A stretch of 64,000 nt of DNA from Synechococcus sp. MU1642 (lineage in GTDB: Bacteria > Cyanobacteriota > Cyanobacteriia > PCC-6307 > Cyanobiaceae): the NCBI RefSeq assembly GCF_020514115.1, contig NZ_VTKZ01000002.1, positions 62,001 to 126,000 of the forward strand, in the 5' to 3' direction. Positions 15,570 to 25,875 of the stretch are shown here, one piece after another (within the stretch, counting starts at the first letter, position 1; the number at the start of each line of letters is the position of its first letter). A program made the translations under genes and the position numbers. The notes under the pieces were generated by a model that ran no database searches, was not told the origin of the DNA, and saw only the letters and a list, made by a program, of their open reading frames with translations.

Positions 15570-18500
15570 ATGCCGCTCCGTTCCCTGGTGACCAAGTTGC
15601 AGGAAACTGCACTCACCGGTGAGCTTGATGAGCGCTCAAGCCGCACTGAACGTCTGTTGATGCGCGGAGCTGGTCGTTGCAGCCGCGCTCTGGTGGCCAG
15701 TGCCCTCTCTCAACGACGGGACGCACCTCTGCTGGTTGTAGTGCCGACGCTTGAGGAAGCAGGGCGCTGGACGGCGCTGTTGGAATTAATGGGGTGGGGC
15801 CAGGCAAGCCTGTACCCCACCAGTGAAGGCTCTCCCTATGAACCCTTCGATCCCACAAGTGAAATCACCTGGGGGCAGCTTCAGATTCTGAGTGACCTGT
15901 TGGGGGAACCCAACGCGGCGTCCTGGGCCATCGTGGCCACGGAACGTTGTTTGCAGCCCCATCTCCCCCCGCCGGATGTTCTGAAAACAAAAACGCGCAC
16001 CTTGCGCAAAGGGGATGAGGTTGATCTAGAGGCACTGGGCGAGACGCTGGCCCAACTTGGCTACGAGCGGGTCACCACCATTGAGCAGGAGGGGAGCTGG
16101 AGCCGTCGCGGCGACATCGTCGACATCTTCCCGGTGAGCAGTGAGCTGCCTGTTCGACTCGAATTCTTCGGAGAGGAGCTCGACAAGCTGCGGGAATTCG
16201 ATCCCGCCAGCCAACGCTCACTGGACCCCGTCGATGCGCTTCGACTCACACCAACAGGGTTTGGGCCTCTGATTGCGGACCAGCTCAGAGAGACAATGCC
16301 CGATGGACTGGAGCAACTGCTCGGTTCTGAGGGCACAGAGCAGCTTTTGAACGGCGGGACACCGGAGGGCATGCGCCGGCTGATGGGTCTCGCCTGGGGG
16401 CAACCCGCTTCACTGCTCGACTACCTGCCGGACACCACAACAGTGGTGATCGATGAGCGACGTCAGGGCCTAGCCCACGGACAACAGTGGCTCAGCCATG
16501 TGGAGGAACATCACCACGACATGGCTGCTGAGGCGGGCCTGGACGAGGGAGATCGTGATCGGGTCTGGCCAGCGGTTCTGCACCGTGAGATTGAAGCCGC
16601 CTATGCCCTGACGGAGGTCTTCCATGGCTTTGACATGGCAGAACTGCTGGAAGTTGACCAGCACCCCAACAGCTTCGACCTCGCCAGCCGCCCTGTTGCG
16701 GCCTACCCCAACCAATTCGGAAAACTCGGGGAACTGATCAAGGGATTTCAAACTGAACGCACGGCGGTTTGGTTGGTGTCTGCACAACCCAGCCGAGCGG
16801 TTGCGCTGCTGGAGGAGCACGACTGCGTTAGTCGGTTTGTGCCGAACGCGGGAGACAGCAATGCCATTTCCCGTCTGATTGAGCAGAACACCCCCGTCGC
16901 CCTGAAGGTAAGGGGCACGGCCGAACTTGAGGGTTTGCAGCTGCCGGCTTGGCGGATTGCTCTGGTCACCGACCGTGAATTCTTTGGCCAGCAGAGCCTC
17001 AGTTCCAGTGGCTATGTGCGCCGTCGTCGCAAGGCCGCCAGCCGCACGGTGGATCCCAACAAGATGCGCCCGGGCGATTTCGTGGTGCATCGGAACCATG
17101 GCATCGGCCGCTTCAAAGCCATGGAAAAACTCGCGATGTCCGGCGACATCCGCGACTACCTCGTGGTGCAGTACGCAGATGGAATCCTTCGGGTTGCCGC
17201 CGATCAACTCGGCAGCCTTGGGCGTTATCGGGCCACGAGTGAAACACCCCCGCAGCTCAACCGCATGGGTGGCACGGCCTGGAACAAGGCCAAGGAACGG
17301 GCCAAGAAGGCGGTTCGCAAGGTTGCCCTTGATCTTGTGAAGCTGTACGCAGAACGCCAACAGGCCGCAGGCTTTGCCTTCCCCACCGATGGCCCCTGGC
17401 AGGTGGAAATGGAGGAGTCGTTCCCCTATGACCCGACGCCGGATCAACTGAAGGCCACGGCCGACGTGAAACGGGACATGGAACGGCAGGAGCCGATGGA
17501 CCGACTGGTGTGCGGGGACGTTGGCTTCGGCAAGACCGAAGTTGCGATCCGCGCCATCTTCAAAGCCATCACCGCTGGAAAACAGGTGGCGATGCTGGCC
17601 CCAACCACGGTGTTGGCTCAGCAGCACTGGCGCACGCTCTCGGAACGCTTCGCGCCATATCCGATCAAGGTGGCTCTGCTGAATCGTTTCCGGACGGCGT
17701 CGGAACGCAAATCCATTCTCGATGGCCTGAAGCAGGGAATCATCGACGCCGTGGTGGGAACCCACCAGCTGCTCAGCAAAGGAGCGTCGTTCCAAGAGCT
17801 TGGTCTTTTGGTGGTGGATGAAGAACAGCGCTTCGGTGTGAACCAGAAGGAAAAGATCAAAGTGCTGCGGAAGGACGTCGACGTGCTGACCCTGTCGGCA
17901 ACGCCGATTCCCAGAACGCTCTACATGAGCCTTTCGGGGGTGCGGGAGATGAGCCTGATCACCACACCACCGCCACTGCGCCGTCCAATCAAGACGCATC
18001 TGGCTTCTCTGGATCCGGAGGCGGTGCGCAGCGCCATCCGCCAGGAACTGGATCGTGGGGGCCAGGTCTTTTATGTGGTTCCCCGGGTGGAAGGAATCGA
18101 GGAGGTGGCAGCAGGCCTACGGGAAATGCTGCCAGGCCTGAAGCTTTTGGTGGCTCACGGTCAGATGGCCGAGGGCGAACTGGAGAACGCCATGGTGGCG
18201 TTCAACGCCGGTGAAGCCGACGTGATGCTCTGCACCACGATTGTGGAAAGCGGCCTGGACATTCCTCGTGTCAACACGATCCTGATTGAGGACGCCCACC
18301 GCTTTGGCCTGGCCCAGCTGTACCAATTGCGGGGACGGGTCGGTCGCAGTGGGATTCAGGCCCATGCCTGGTTGTTCTATCCGGGCAACGCATCGCTGAG
18401 CGACACCGCTCGTCAGCGGCTGCGCGCCATTCAGGAGTTCGCCCAACTGGGCAGTGGATACCAGCTCGCCATGCGGGATATGGAGATCCGTGGGGTCGGA

Positions 18501-19148
18501 AATCTCCTCGGCGTGCAGCAGAGCGGCCAGATGGAAACCATCGGCTTTGACCTCTACATGGAAATGCTGCAGGAATCCCTGGCGGAAATTCAGGGTCAAG
18601 ACATCCCCAGCGTTGAAGACACCCAGGTGGACCTCCCCGTCACGGCCTTCGTGCCTGCGGACTGGATCACTGATCCGGATGAGAAGATCGCGGCCTACCG
18701 GGCTGCCTCCGACTGCCTCACCGCCGAGGCCCTGGTGGAGCTGGCTGCGGGTTGGGCCGATCGCTACGGAGCGCTGCCCGCTGCCGTGGTGTCGCTTCTG
18801 CAGCTGATGGAGCTCAAACTGCTGGCGAAGCGGTGCGGCTTCTCCAGGATCAAACCGGAAAAGCCCAACATCGTGCTCGAAACTCCCATGGAGGAACCGG
18901 CGTTCCGTTTGCTGCGCCAGGGATTGCCCCAGCATCTGCATGGTCGTTTGGTGTATCAGGCCGGCAGCGGCATCCAGCACAAGGTGATGGCCCGCGGTCT
19001 TGGTGTTCTCCCCATGGAGAAGCAACTGGAACAGCTGATGGAATGGCTGCGTCTGATGGCAGCCCAGATTCCCGATGCCGATGGCAAAACGGAGGCACAG
19101 CGGCAGGAGGAACTGCGTGCCAAGAATGCAGAGGTGGTTCAGGTCTGA
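15570..19148 (+). CDS. mfd: Transcription-repair coupling factor Mfd
   Basis: 1192 residues from ATG 15570; an upstream TTG at 15537 adds 11 residues that do not look conserved. Mfd removes RNA polymerase stalled at lesions and recruits UvrA. Domains in order: UvrB-like N-terminal module (about 1-340), CarD-like RNA polymerase interaction domain beginning DFVVHRNHGIGRFKAM (about 505-570), superfamily 2 helicase with Walker A GDVGFGKT (about 649-656) and DEEQRFG, RecG-like translocation motif region LYQLRGRVGRS, and the C-terminal TRCF domain (about 1010-1110). Complete. Confidence 0.97.
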   Translation: MPLRSLVTKLQETALTGELDERSSRTERLLMRGAGRCSRALVASALSQRRDAPLLVVVPTLEEAGRWTALLELMGWGQASLYPTSEGSPYEPFDPTSEITWGQLQILSDLLGEPNAASWAIVATERCLQPHLPPPDVLKTKTRTLRKGDEVDLEALGETLAQLGYERVTTIEQEGSWSRRGDIVDIFPVSSELPVRLEFFGEELDKLREFDPASQRSLDPVDALRLTPTGFGPLIADQLRETMPDGLEQLLGSEGTEQLLNGGTPEGMRRLMGLAWGQPASLLDYLPDTTTVVIDERRQGLAHGQQWLSHVEEHHHDMAAEAGLDEGDRDRVWPAVLHREIEAAYALTEVFHGFDMAELLEVDQHPNSFDLASRPVAAYPNQFGKLGELIKGFQTERTAVWLVSAQPSRAVALLEEHDCVSRFVPNAGDSNAISRLIEQNTPVALKVRGTAELEGLQLPAWRIALVTDREFFGQQSLSSSGYVRRRRKAASRTVDPNKMRPGDFVVHRNHGIGRFKAMEKLAMSGDIRDYLVVQYADGILRVAADQLGSLGRYRATSETPPQLNRMGGTAWNKAKERAKKAVRKVALDLVKLYAERQQAAGFAFPTDGPWQVEMEESFPYDPTPDQLKATADVKRDMERQEPMDRLVCGDVGFGKTEVAIRAIFKAITAGKQVAMLAPTTVLAQQHWRTLSERFAPYPIKVALLNRFRTASERKSILDGLKQGIIDAVVGTHQLLSKGASFQELGLLVVDEEQRFGVNQKEKIKVLRKDVDVLTLSATPIPRTLYMSLSGVREMSLITTPPPLRRPIKTHLASLDPEAVRSAIRQELDRGGQVFYVVPRVEGIEEVAAGLREMLPGLKLLVAHGQMAEGELENAMVAFNAGEADVMLCTTIVESGLDIPRVNTILIEDAHRFGLAQLYQLRGRVGRSGIQAHAWLFYPGNASLSDTARQRLRAIQEFAQLGSGYQLAMRDMEIRGVGNLLGVQQSGQMETIGFDLYMEMLQESLAEIQGQDIPSVEDTQVDLPVTAFVPADWITDPDEKIAAYRAASDCLTAEALVELAAGWADRYGALPAAVVSLLQLMELKLLAKRCGFSRIKPEKPNIVLETPMEEPAFRLLRQGLPQHLHGRLVYQAGSGIQHKVMARGLGVLPMEKQLEQLMEWLRLMAAQIPDADGKTEAQRQEELRAKNAEVVQV

Positions 19149-19226
19149 AGCCTGAACCCAATTCTGAGAAAAACGTTACCAACCACGCAATTCTTCGTTA
19201 CATTGGTACCAGCAAAATCCGTTGAC

Positions 19227-19394
19227 ATGGGTGAATTCGTCGAGATCGGTGCTGGTGGCGTCTCTCTGGAACTGATCAGCGGCGTTTTCTGTGCAACCGC
19301 GCTTGGTGTGTATGCCCTGTTCCAGCCCGGCGCTTCAGACGATGACGACTCCAACGGTGGTGGCGGCGGCGGACTGATGCAGCCGATCTCCTGA
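19227..19394 (+). CDS. 55-residue single-span protein with acidic/Gly-rich tail
   Basis: ATG 19227 starts MGEFVEIGAGGVSLELISG; one hydrophobic helix follows (VFCATALGVYALFQ), then a DDDDSNGGGGGG tail. The 78-base gap after mfd may hold its own promoter. Small one-helix proteins with this layout are common among accessory subunits of thylakoid complexes, but nothing here proves that role. The frame also extends upstream to TTG 19203. Confidence 0.65.
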   Translation: MGEFVEIGAGGVSLELISGVFCATALGVYALFQPGASDDDDSNGGGGGGLMQPIS

Positions 19395-19395
19395 G

Positions 19396-20745
19396 CTACT
19401 GCAACGCGTAGCTGAGGTTGGCTAGGCCGGGTTGATAGGTCTTGCCTGCCTGAATTTTCTTCAATTGGTTCATGAGGGTCCCCTCAGCTGTCCTGTACTG
19501 ACTGTCCTTCTGGGTACCCAGGTCTTCAACCGAGAAGTTCTTGATCTCCTGCTTCGACATCGCCGCTTCGATGTCCGGTTGGATTCCGTTCTTGTGAATA
19601 TCGGTTCCCTTGGGTGTGAGGTACTTCGCGATGGTGACCGTCAGACCGGATCCATCGGCCAATCCGCGAACGGCCTGGACAAGCCCTTTGCCGAAGGTCT
19701 TCTGTCCAACGAGTTGGGCACGGGAATTGTCCTGAAGTGCCCCTGAAAGAATTTCGCTGGCACTGGCGGATCCCTGATCAATCAGAACGACCAGAGGTTT
19801 ATCGGTGATTGCACTACCCGTGGCGCGCCTCACATCGCGGATTCCTGCGCGGGTTCGGGTGCTAACGATGGTGCCCTCGTTGAGCCATTGGCGGGCGATG
19901 TCCACACTGGCCTCAAGCAAGCCGCCGGGATTGCTGCGTAGATCCAGCACGTAGCCCTCAGCAGCCTGTGATTCCAGATCCTTGATGGCCGCACGCATCT
20001 CACGCGTGGCGTTGGCATTGAATTGCTTGAGACGGATGTAGCCCACCTTGCGGCCATTGGGCGCCGTGTTGAGCATCGCCTTCACGGCATGAATCTCAAT
20101 GCGCGCCCGTTTCAAGGGCACATCCAGCACCTGACTCTGGCGCCTGAGTCCCAGCACCACATCGGTGCCTTCCGGACCACGGATCAACTTGACGGCGTCC
20201 TCGGTGGTCATGCCTTTGGTCGAGGCACCATCGATGGAAACGATCACATCCTTGGGCTGAACGCCCGCACGGGATGCAGGGGTGCCCTCAATCGGGGAGA
20301 CAACAATCAGCTCTTTCGTATCTTTGTCGAGACTGAGCTGAATCCCCACGCCCATCAACTCACCGGAGGTGTCGATCTGCATTTCCTTGAACTCCTTCGG
20401 ATCAAGGAAACGCGTGTAAGGGTCATCGAGGCTGACCAGCATGCCCCGGATCGCCTCGTAGGACTCGGCGCTGCCTCCATAAGACTTGCTCAGCAGATTG
20501 CTCCGCAACTGGCGCCACGTTCTTTCGTCGTAGGAGCCCGTGGAATCGAGGTAATCGCGATAAACGATCTGCCAGACCTGATCAATCACCTCCTTGGGGC
20601 TGTCGTGTATCGATCCCCCGGATGCCGATGGAAGGGAAAGGCCTGGTGAGCTGATGCCCATGGCGGTGACCACACCGCCGACACCGAGCATCAGCAGCAA
20701 CGGAGTCGAACGAACCAAAGAACGCAGGCGCTGACTCCGAACCAT
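19396..20745 (-). CDS. Carboxyl-terminal processing protease (S41 family)
   Basis: 449 residues. N-terminal hydrophobic segment (LLLMLGVGGVVTAMGISSPG) for export to lumen or periplasm, a PDZ domain at about 115-200 (GVGIQLSLDK, PASRAGVQPKDVIVSIDG), and the S41 catalytic core with the Ser in QGSASASEILSGAL and the Lys in KTFGKGLVQ. Cyanobacterial CtpA of this family trims the D1 precursor of photosystem II; several paralogues exist, so I do not assign the letter. It runs convergent to the small gene at 19227, one base apart. Confidence 0.9.
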   Translation of the reverse strand: MVRSQRLRSLVRSTPLLLMLGVGGVVTAMGISSPGLSLPSASGGSIHDSPKEVIDQVWQIVYRDYLDSTGSYDERTWRQLRSNLLSKSYGGSAESYEAIRGMLVSLDDPYTRFLDPKEFKEMQIDTSGELMGVGIQLSLDKDTKELIVVSPIEGTPASRAGVQPKDVIVSIDGASTKGMTTEDAVKLIRGPEGTDVVLGLRRQSQVLDVPLKRARIEIHAVKAMLNTAPNGRKVGYIRLKQFNANATREMRAAIKDLESQAAEGYVLDLRSNPGGLLEASVDIARQWLNEGTIVSTRTRAGIRDVRRATGSAITDKPLVVLIDQGSASASEILSGALQDNSRAQLVGQKTFGKGLVQAVRGLADGSGLTVTIAKYLTPKGTDIHKNGIQPDIEAAMSKQEIKNFSVEDLGTQKDSQYRTAEGTLMNQLKKIQAGKTYQPGLANLSYALQ

Positions 20746-20779
20746 GGCCCTTCAGGACTGATTCTTCAGACTAACGAGA

Positions 20780-21985
20780 TCAGGCGGGCTCCACCCAGCG
20801 ACCGTCCTCTTTGATCAACTGGATCAGAGCTTCAACGCCCTCAGCTTCAGGCACCTTGCGGATTTCATCACGACCGCGATACAGAGCAATGGTTCCAGGC
20901 CCTTTGCCCACGTAGCCGTAATCAGCATCGGCCATCTCTCCGGGCCCATTGACGATGCATCCCATCACAGCAACGTCAAGACCCTGGAGATGCTTGGTGG
21001 CATCCCGCACCTTATGCAGCACCTCTTCGAGATTGAACAGGGTGCGACCGCAGCTGGGGCAGGCGACGTACTCGACCATGGTCTTGCGCAGACCCAGGGA
21101 TTGAAGAATCGAGTAGCAGACGGGGATTTCCTTTTCAGGAGCCTCCGTCAATGAGACCCGGAGGGTGTCTCCCAATCCATCGGCCAACAGGGTGGCAATG
21201 CCTGCGGTGCTCTTGATCCGGCCGTAATCACCGTCACCGGCTTCGGTCACGCCCAGGTGCAGAGGGTAATTGAAGCCTTCCTTGTCCATGGTGTCCGCCA
21301 TCAGGCGATAGGCCGCAAGCATCACCGGCGCCCGCGAGGCCTTCATCGAAATCACGATGTTGTGGAAATCAAGTTCGTGACAGATCCGCACAAATTCCAT
21401 CGCTGATTCGACCATCCCCTCAGGGGTGTCGCCATAGGTGAACAGCATCCGCTCCGCCAGGGAGCCATGGTTCACACCAATTCGCAGCGCCTTGTTCTGA
21501 TCCCGCAGCAGGGTCACCAATGGCTCGAACGTCTCACGGATGCGCTGGCCGATGGCGGCAAATTCTTCTTTGCTGAACTCCTGCCGATCGGGATCGGGTT
21601 TGTCGAAAACAAATAGCCCGGGATTGATCCGAACTTTGTCGACATGCTTGGCGACTTCAAGGGCGATTTTGATGCCGTTGTGGTGGACATCCGCCACCAG
21701 GGGAACCATGCAGCCCTGCTCTCGAAGTGCAGCACGAATTTTGGCCATAGCCTTCGCATGGCCAATCGAAGGCGTCGTCACACGAACGATTTCACAGCCA
21801 GCTTCCACAAGCCGAAGGATTCCTGCGACGGACCCATCTATATCGAGGGTGTCCTCGTTGATCATCGACTGAACAACCACAGGATGCTCACTGCCGATCG
21901 GCACATCACCCACCATCACGGTGCGGGTCACACGTCGATGGATCTTGGTGTCGTAACGCCGATCCAGGGCAGTCATGAAGCTCAA
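20780..21985 (-). CDS. ispG: 4-hydroxy-3-methylbut-2-enyl diphosphate synthase IspG (GcpE)
   Basis: 401 residues. IspG is the [4Fe-4S] enzyme of the MEP isoprenoid pathway; cyanobacterial forms use ferredoxin. Seen: the TIM-barrel start [42 protein letters not shown], and the C-terminal cluster ligands in [10 protein letters not shown] and [10 protein letters not shown]. Its start overlaps by 4 bases the stop of the uracil-DNA glycosylase gene, so the two are co-transcribed. Confidence 0.96.
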   Translation of the reverse strand: MSFMTALDRRYDTKIHRRVTRTVMVGDVPIGSEHPVVVQSMINEDTLDIDGSVAGILRLVEAGCEIVRVTTPSIGHAKAMAKIRAALREQGCMVPLVADVHHNGIKIALEVAKHVDKVRINPGLFVFDKPDPDRQEFSKEEFAAIGQRIRETFEPLVTLLRDQNKALRIGVNHGSLAERMLFTYGDTPEGMVESAMEFVRICHELDFHNIVISMKASRAPVMLAAYRLMADTMDKEGFNYPLHLGVTEAGDGDYGRIKSTAGIATLLADGLGDTLRVSLTEAPEKEIPVCYSILQSLGLRKTMVEYVACPSCGRTLFNLEEVLHKVRDATKHLQGLDVAVMGCIVNGPGEMADADYGYVGKGPGTIALYRGRDEIRKVPEAEGVEALIQLIKEDGRWVEPA

Positions 21986-22560
21986 TTAGAAGCAACCCAA
22001 GGCTCGCACAGGCGCTGTTGGACTGCGGCCAGGTCCTGTTGTGTCAGATCCAGGGGCGCGCCGGCTGCTTTGGAGGGATTGCGCAGCAGATAAGAGGGGT
22101 GAAAAATCGGCATCACCGCCCGTCCATTCCAGCTCTGCCACTGCCCACGAAGCTGGGTCATGCCCCCCTTGATGCCAAGGATGGTCTCCACAGCGGTGGC
22201 TCCCATCAGCACGATCACCTTGGGGTCAACGGCCTCCAGTTGAAGGTCAAGCCAGGCCCGACAGGCGGCCAACTCAACTTTTTTCGGCCGTCGGTTGTTG
22301 GGAGGTCGGCATTTGATCGCGTTGCAGATGTAGAGGTCATGCTCGGGATCCAGATCCACATCCCGCAGCAGTTGATCGAGGGCACGTCCTGAACGGCCGA
22401 CAAACGGGACGCCCTGAGCATCTTCCTGAGCCCCTGGTGCTTCACCGATCAGCATCAGATCCGCTTTGGGATTGCCGCGGCTGATTACAACGGTCTGGCG
22501 CGAACTGGAGAGGTCACAGGTAGTGCAAGAACTGCAGGCCTCCAGGCTGGAGAGAGTCAT
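21982..22560 (-). CDS. Type 4/5-like uracil-DNA glycosylase (Fe-S)
   Basis: 192 residues. Motif 1 [20 protein letters not shown] and the HPSYLLR motif 2 are intact. The Fe-S cluster ligands are present: C-x2-C-x2-C near the start (CSSCTTC) and Cys in [15 protein letters not shown]. It removes uracil from DNA. Overlaps both neighbours by 4 bases (VOC gene upstream, ispG downstream). Confidence 0.92.
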   Translation of the reverse strand: MTLSSLEACSSCTTCDLSSSRQTVVISRGNPKADLMLIGEAPGAQEDAQGVPFVGRSGRALDQLLRDVDLDPEHDLYICNAIKCRPPNNRRPKKVELAACRAWLDLQLEAVDPKVIVLMGATAVETILGIKGGMTQLRGQWQSWNGRAVMPIFHPSYLLRNPSKAAGAPLDLTQQDLAAVQQRLCEPWVASN

Positions 22561-22958
22561 GACATCGGAGCAACAGAGGCAAGGGGAGCCAGGAGCAACA
22601 GGGGATTGCCCTCCGGATCTTGGATCCAGGCCTCAGCACCAAAGGGCTCAAGCCGCGCCTCCTCGAGGAGCGATCCACCACGCTTCAGGGCGTTACTGAG
22701 CAGCCTTTGAAGTTCAGGCAGGGGTTCCTGCGATGGGGAGAGCCTCAAACAGGGCGCCAGCGCTCGCCCTCGGGCTGGAAAAGAGCGCCGGCGTGAAGGC
22801 CTGTAGATCTCCAGCTGGGTGCCATCGCTGAATTGAACGATGTAGTGGTGCTCCGCCAGCCCAGGCTTCAACGTGGCTTGAAACAGCTCGCTGTAGAACG
22901 TCGCCAACCTGGCGCTGTCTTCCGCAGCCAAGACCCAGCTGATCTGTATCGCATTCAT
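22557..22958 (-). CDS. VOC (glyoxalase/bleomycin resistance-like) family protein
   Basis: 133 residues from ATG 22958, 22 residues shorter than the open frame because MNAIQISWVLAAEDSARLA is the usual first strand-helix of a VOC domain. Later VQFSDGTQLEIYRPS and DPEGNPLLLLAP, the typical last strand. A single VOC module; partner or substrate unknown. First gene of a VOC-UDG-ispG operon; the aspC promoter is in the 86-base divergent gap. Confidence 0.8.
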   Translation of the reverse strand: MNAIQISWVLAAEDSARLATFYSELFQATLKPGLAEHHYIVQFSDGTQLEIYRPSRRRSFPARGRALAPCLRLSPSQEPLPELQRLLSNALKRGGSLLEEARLEPFGAEAWIQDPEGNPLLLLAPLASVAPMS

Positions 22959-23044
22959 GGGCGCTGAGAAATCAAGGTTGTCTGCGACACCATCTGCGGC
23001 AGGATGATGACGTTTTAAACGCACCGCGGGGAGGTGCGTTACCG

Positions 23045-24223
23045 ATGCCGCGCCCGCCAGAACTTTCCGACCGGGCTGTCGCCCTCAAACCGTCGCTGAC
23101 GCTGGAGATCAGCGCCAAGGCCAAAGCACTGCGCGACAGCGGTAGGGACATCTGCAGCCTCAGTGCCGGTGAGCCGGACTTTGCGACGCCTGCATTCATC
23201 GTTGAAGCGGCCCAGCGTGCTCTGGGATCCGGCTTCACCCGCTACGGCCCCGCCGCGGGGGACCCCGATCTGCGTGCTGCTCTGGCCCACAAACTCAGCG
23301 TCGAAAACGGGATTCCAACCCAGCCCGAGCAGGTGCTGGTCACCAACGGTGGCAAGCAAGCCATCTACAACCTGTTCCAGGTGCTGCTCAATCCCGGCGA
23401 CGAAGTTCTGTTGCCGGCGCCCTACTGGCTGAGCTATCCCGAGATGGCGGCCTTGGCCGGGGCGAGCACCAGGATCATCCCCACCAAAGCGGAGGAAAGC
23501 TTCCGTCTCGACCTCGATCTGCTGGAGCAGCAGATCACCCCACGCAGCCGACTGCTGGTGATCAATTCCCCTGGCAACCCCAGCGGCCAGGTGATGACAC
23601 GGGCCGAACTGGAGGCCCTGGCCGCGCTGGTGGCCCGTCACCCCCAGCTGATAGTGATGACCGATGAGATCTATGAATATCTCCTTGCCGATGGTCAGCA
23701 GCACTGCAGCTTTGCGGCCATTGCCGAAGAGATCCGCTCGCGCTGCTTCACCGTGAACGGCTTTGCCAAAGGCTGGGCGATGACCGGCTGGCGCCTCGGT
23801 TATCTGGCTGGAGATGCTGCCGTGATCAAGGCTGCTTCAGCCCTTCAGAGCCAGAGCACCAGCAATGTGTGCAGCTTTGCTCAACGGGGCGCACTGGCGG
23901 CGATCGAAGCGCCTCGAGATTGCGTGCGCGAGATGGCCATCAGCTACAACCGCCGCCGAACTCTGCTCACTGAAGGGCTTCAGGCTCTGGAGGGCATCAC
24001 CCTGATGCCTCCTCAAGGGGCCTTCTACGCCTTCCCCCGCCTGCCGGACGGCATGCCCGATTCGATGGAGTTCTGCCGGCAAGCCCTGGAACAGGAAGGC
24101 CTGGCCATGGTTCCGGGTCTGGCCTTCGGCGATGACCGCTGCATTCGACTCTCCTGTGCCGTAGCTGATGAGACGATCAACGATGGACTGATGCGACTGA
24201 AGCGGCTGCTTCGTTCCTTCTGA
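23045..24223 (+). CDS. aspC: Class I pyridoxal-phosphate aminotransferase (aspartate aminotransferase-like)
   Basis: 392 residues. Family I gamma aminotransferase features: SAGEPDF near residue 40, GGKQAIYNLFQ, PGNPSGQVM, DEIYEYLL, and the PLP lysine in NGFAKGWAMTGWRLGY (about 240-255); the C-terminal Arg is in RLSCAVADE. Probably interconverts aspartate and 2-oxoglutarate with glutamate and oxaloacetate, though class I enzymes vary in acceptor range. 27 bases before phnD. Confidence 0.92.
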   Translation: MPRPPELSDRAVALKPSLTLEISAKAKALRDSGRDICSLSAGEPDFATPAFIVEAAQRALGSGFTRYGPAAGDPDLRAALAHKLSVENGIPTQPEQVLVTNGGKQAIYNLFQVLLNPGDEVLLPAPYWLSYPEMAALAGASTRIIPTKAEESFRLDLDLLEQQITPRSRLLVINSPGNPSGQVMTRAELEALAALVARHPQLIVMTDEIYEYLLADGQQHCSFAAIAEEIRSRCFTVNGFAKGWAMTGWRLGYLAGDAAVIKAASALQSQSTSNVCSFAQRGALAAIEAPRDCVREMAISYNRRRTLLTEGLQALEGITLMPPQGAFYAFPRLPDGMPDSMEFCRQALEQEGLAMVPGLAFGDDRCIRLSCAVADETINDGLMRLKRLLRSF

Positions 24224-24250
24224 TCCGATCTCATCATTCTCTTTTTCTGA

Positions 24251-25174
24251 ATGTCTGTACGAGAACGCAGGGCCGTGGTGGCCACCGGTTTGATTGCCGG
24301 GCTCGCACTCACGGCCAGTGTTTCCAGTTGCGGCGCACCCCAGAACGACGCCAAACAGGCCGTTCTGCAGATCGGTGCCATCCCCGACCAGAACCCCGAG
24401 AAACTCAATCGCCTCTACGGCACACTCTCTGCGGAACTCAGCGAAAAGCTGGATGTTCCCGTGCGGTATGCGCCGGTCAGCAATTACGCGGCGGCAGTGA
24501 GTGCCTTCCGCACCGGCAGCGTTGATCTGGTCTGGTTCGGTGGACTCACCGGTGTGCAGGCCCGGCTGCAGACGCCTGGAGCCCGGGTGCTGGCGCAACG
24601 GGACATCGATGCAGAGTTCACCAGTGTGTTCATCGCCAATGGCGCCAGTGGTTTGCGCCCCTTCACCAGTGCCAACCAACTGGTTGAGCTGAAGGGACGC
24701 CGACTGACCTTCGGTTCGGAGAGTTCCACCTCCGGCCGCCTGATGCCCCAGTTCTTCATGGGGGAAAACGGCGTGAAACCTGAGGATCTGGCGGGGGGCG
24801 GCCCTGGCTTCAGCGGAAGCCACGACGCCACTATTGCGGTGGTGCAGAGCGGTGCCTTCGAGGTGGGCGCCTTGAACGAGCAGGTCTGGCGCGGCAATGT
24901 GGCGGACGGCCGCGTGGATCCCGGCAAGGTGTCGGTGATCTGGAGGACGCCGCCCTACGTGGACTACCACTGGGTTGTACGACCCGGTCTGGATGAGCGC
25001 TTTGGCGAAGGTTTCACCAACAAGCTGCAGAGCGCGTTGCTGGACCTTTCGGCAGACACAGATGACGGCGCCACGATTCTTGAGTTGTTCGGTGCCGAAC
25101 GCTTCATCCCCGCCAAGAATGAGGACTACGTGATGATCGAAACGGTGGGCCGCCAACTCGGAAAGATCCGTTGA
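24251..25174 (+). CDS. phnD: Phosphonate/phosphite ABC transporter substrate-binding lipoprotein
   Basis: 307 residues. A signal sequence ends in a lipobox-like SVSSC with Cys27. The body is a PhnD/PtxB type II periplasmic binding protein: GAIPDQNPEKLNRLYG, YAAAVSAFRTGSVDLVWFGG, FGSESSTSGRLMPQFF, GSHDATIAVVQSGAFEVGAL. Ligand could be a phosphonate, phosphite or methylphosphonate; the sequence alone does not settle it. First of an overlapping phnD-phnC-phnE-hydrolase cassette. Confidence 0.93.
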   Translation: MSVRERRAVVATGLIAGLALTASVSSCGAPQNDAKQAVLQIGAIPDQNPEKLNRLYGTLSAELSEKLDVPVRYAPVSNYAAAVSAFRTGSVDLVWFGGLTGVQARLQTPGARVLAQRDIDAEFTSVFIANGASGLRPFTSANQLVELKGRRLTFGSESSTSGRLMPQFFMGENGVKPEDLAGGGPGFSGSHDATIAVVQSGAFEVGALNEQVWRGNVADGRVDPGKVSVIWRTPPYVDYHWVVRPGLDERFGEGFTNKLQSALLDLSADTDDGATILELFGAERFIPAKNEDYVMIETVGRQLGKIR

Positions 25175-25875
25175 CGGCGCTGCTGGAGCTGCACCAGGTC
25201 TGCCTGGGGCAACGGCTCCAACCGATCACCCTCATCCTTCGTGCGGACCAGCGTGTGGTTTTGCTCGGTGCCAGTGGCGCCGGCAAAACCACGTTGCTAA
25301 AGCTCTGCAACGGGGCATTAAGCCCCGATTCAGGATCCGTGCACTGGTGTGGTCGCCCCCATCAGCAGTTGTGCCGCCGGCAACGGCGCCAAATCGGCAC
25401 GCTCTGGCAGGACCTGCGCCTGGTGGAGGAACTGAGTGTGATCCAGAACATCAACAGCGGTGCCCTGGGACGCCATGGGCTGCTCTGGGCGATTCGGAAC
25501 CTGCTGGGTCCCCTGGACCCAAACACCTGCCTGGAGCTGATGCACCAGGTGAAACTGGAAGCAGATCTGCTTGAGCAGCCCGTGCGTGAGCTCTCCGGAG
25601 GGCAGCGCCAACGGGTGGCTCTGGGCCGTCTGTTGCATCAACGGCCTGAACTCGTGCTGGCGGACGAACCCCTCTCCGCCCTTGATCCCAGCCTCGCCGA
25701 AGACGTTCTCAACACCCTGCTTCTCTTGCCGGGCTGTCTGATCAGCCTGCATCGGCCGGATCTGATACACCGTTTCGATCGGGTTCTGGGGCTCCGTGAT
25801 GGTGCCCTTGTGATCGATGCAGCTCCAGACACCATTCATCGGGATCAGCTGGAATGGCTCTACGCATCGACCTGA
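25171..25875 (+). CDS. phnC: Phosphonate/phosphite ABC transporter ATPase
   Basis: 234 residues from TTG 25171, overlapping the phnD stop by 4 bases. Walker A GASGAGKTT, Q-loop region TLWQDLRLV, signature LSGGQRQRV and Walker B LVLADEPLSALDP. Slightly shorter than enteric PhnC. Overlaps phnE by 22 bases. Confidence 0.92.
   Translation: MTALLELHQVCLGQRLQPITLILRADQRVVLLGASGAGKTTLLKLCNGALSPDSGSVHWCGRPHQQLCRRQRRQIGTLWQDLRLVEELSVIQNINSGALGRHGLLWAIRNLLGPLDPNTCLELMHQVKLEADLLEQPVRELSGGQRQRVALGRLLHQRPELVLADEPLSALDPSLAEDVLNTLLLLPGCLISLHRPDLIHRFDRVLGLRDGALVIDAAPDTIHRDQLEWLYAST

Noticed and set aside
16470-17999. 509-residue minus-strand open frame
   Set aside because: Antisense shadow of mfd, whose sense frame has all expected motifs.
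23837-25156. 439-residue minus-strand open frame
   Set aside because: Antisense to aspC and phnD, both secure.
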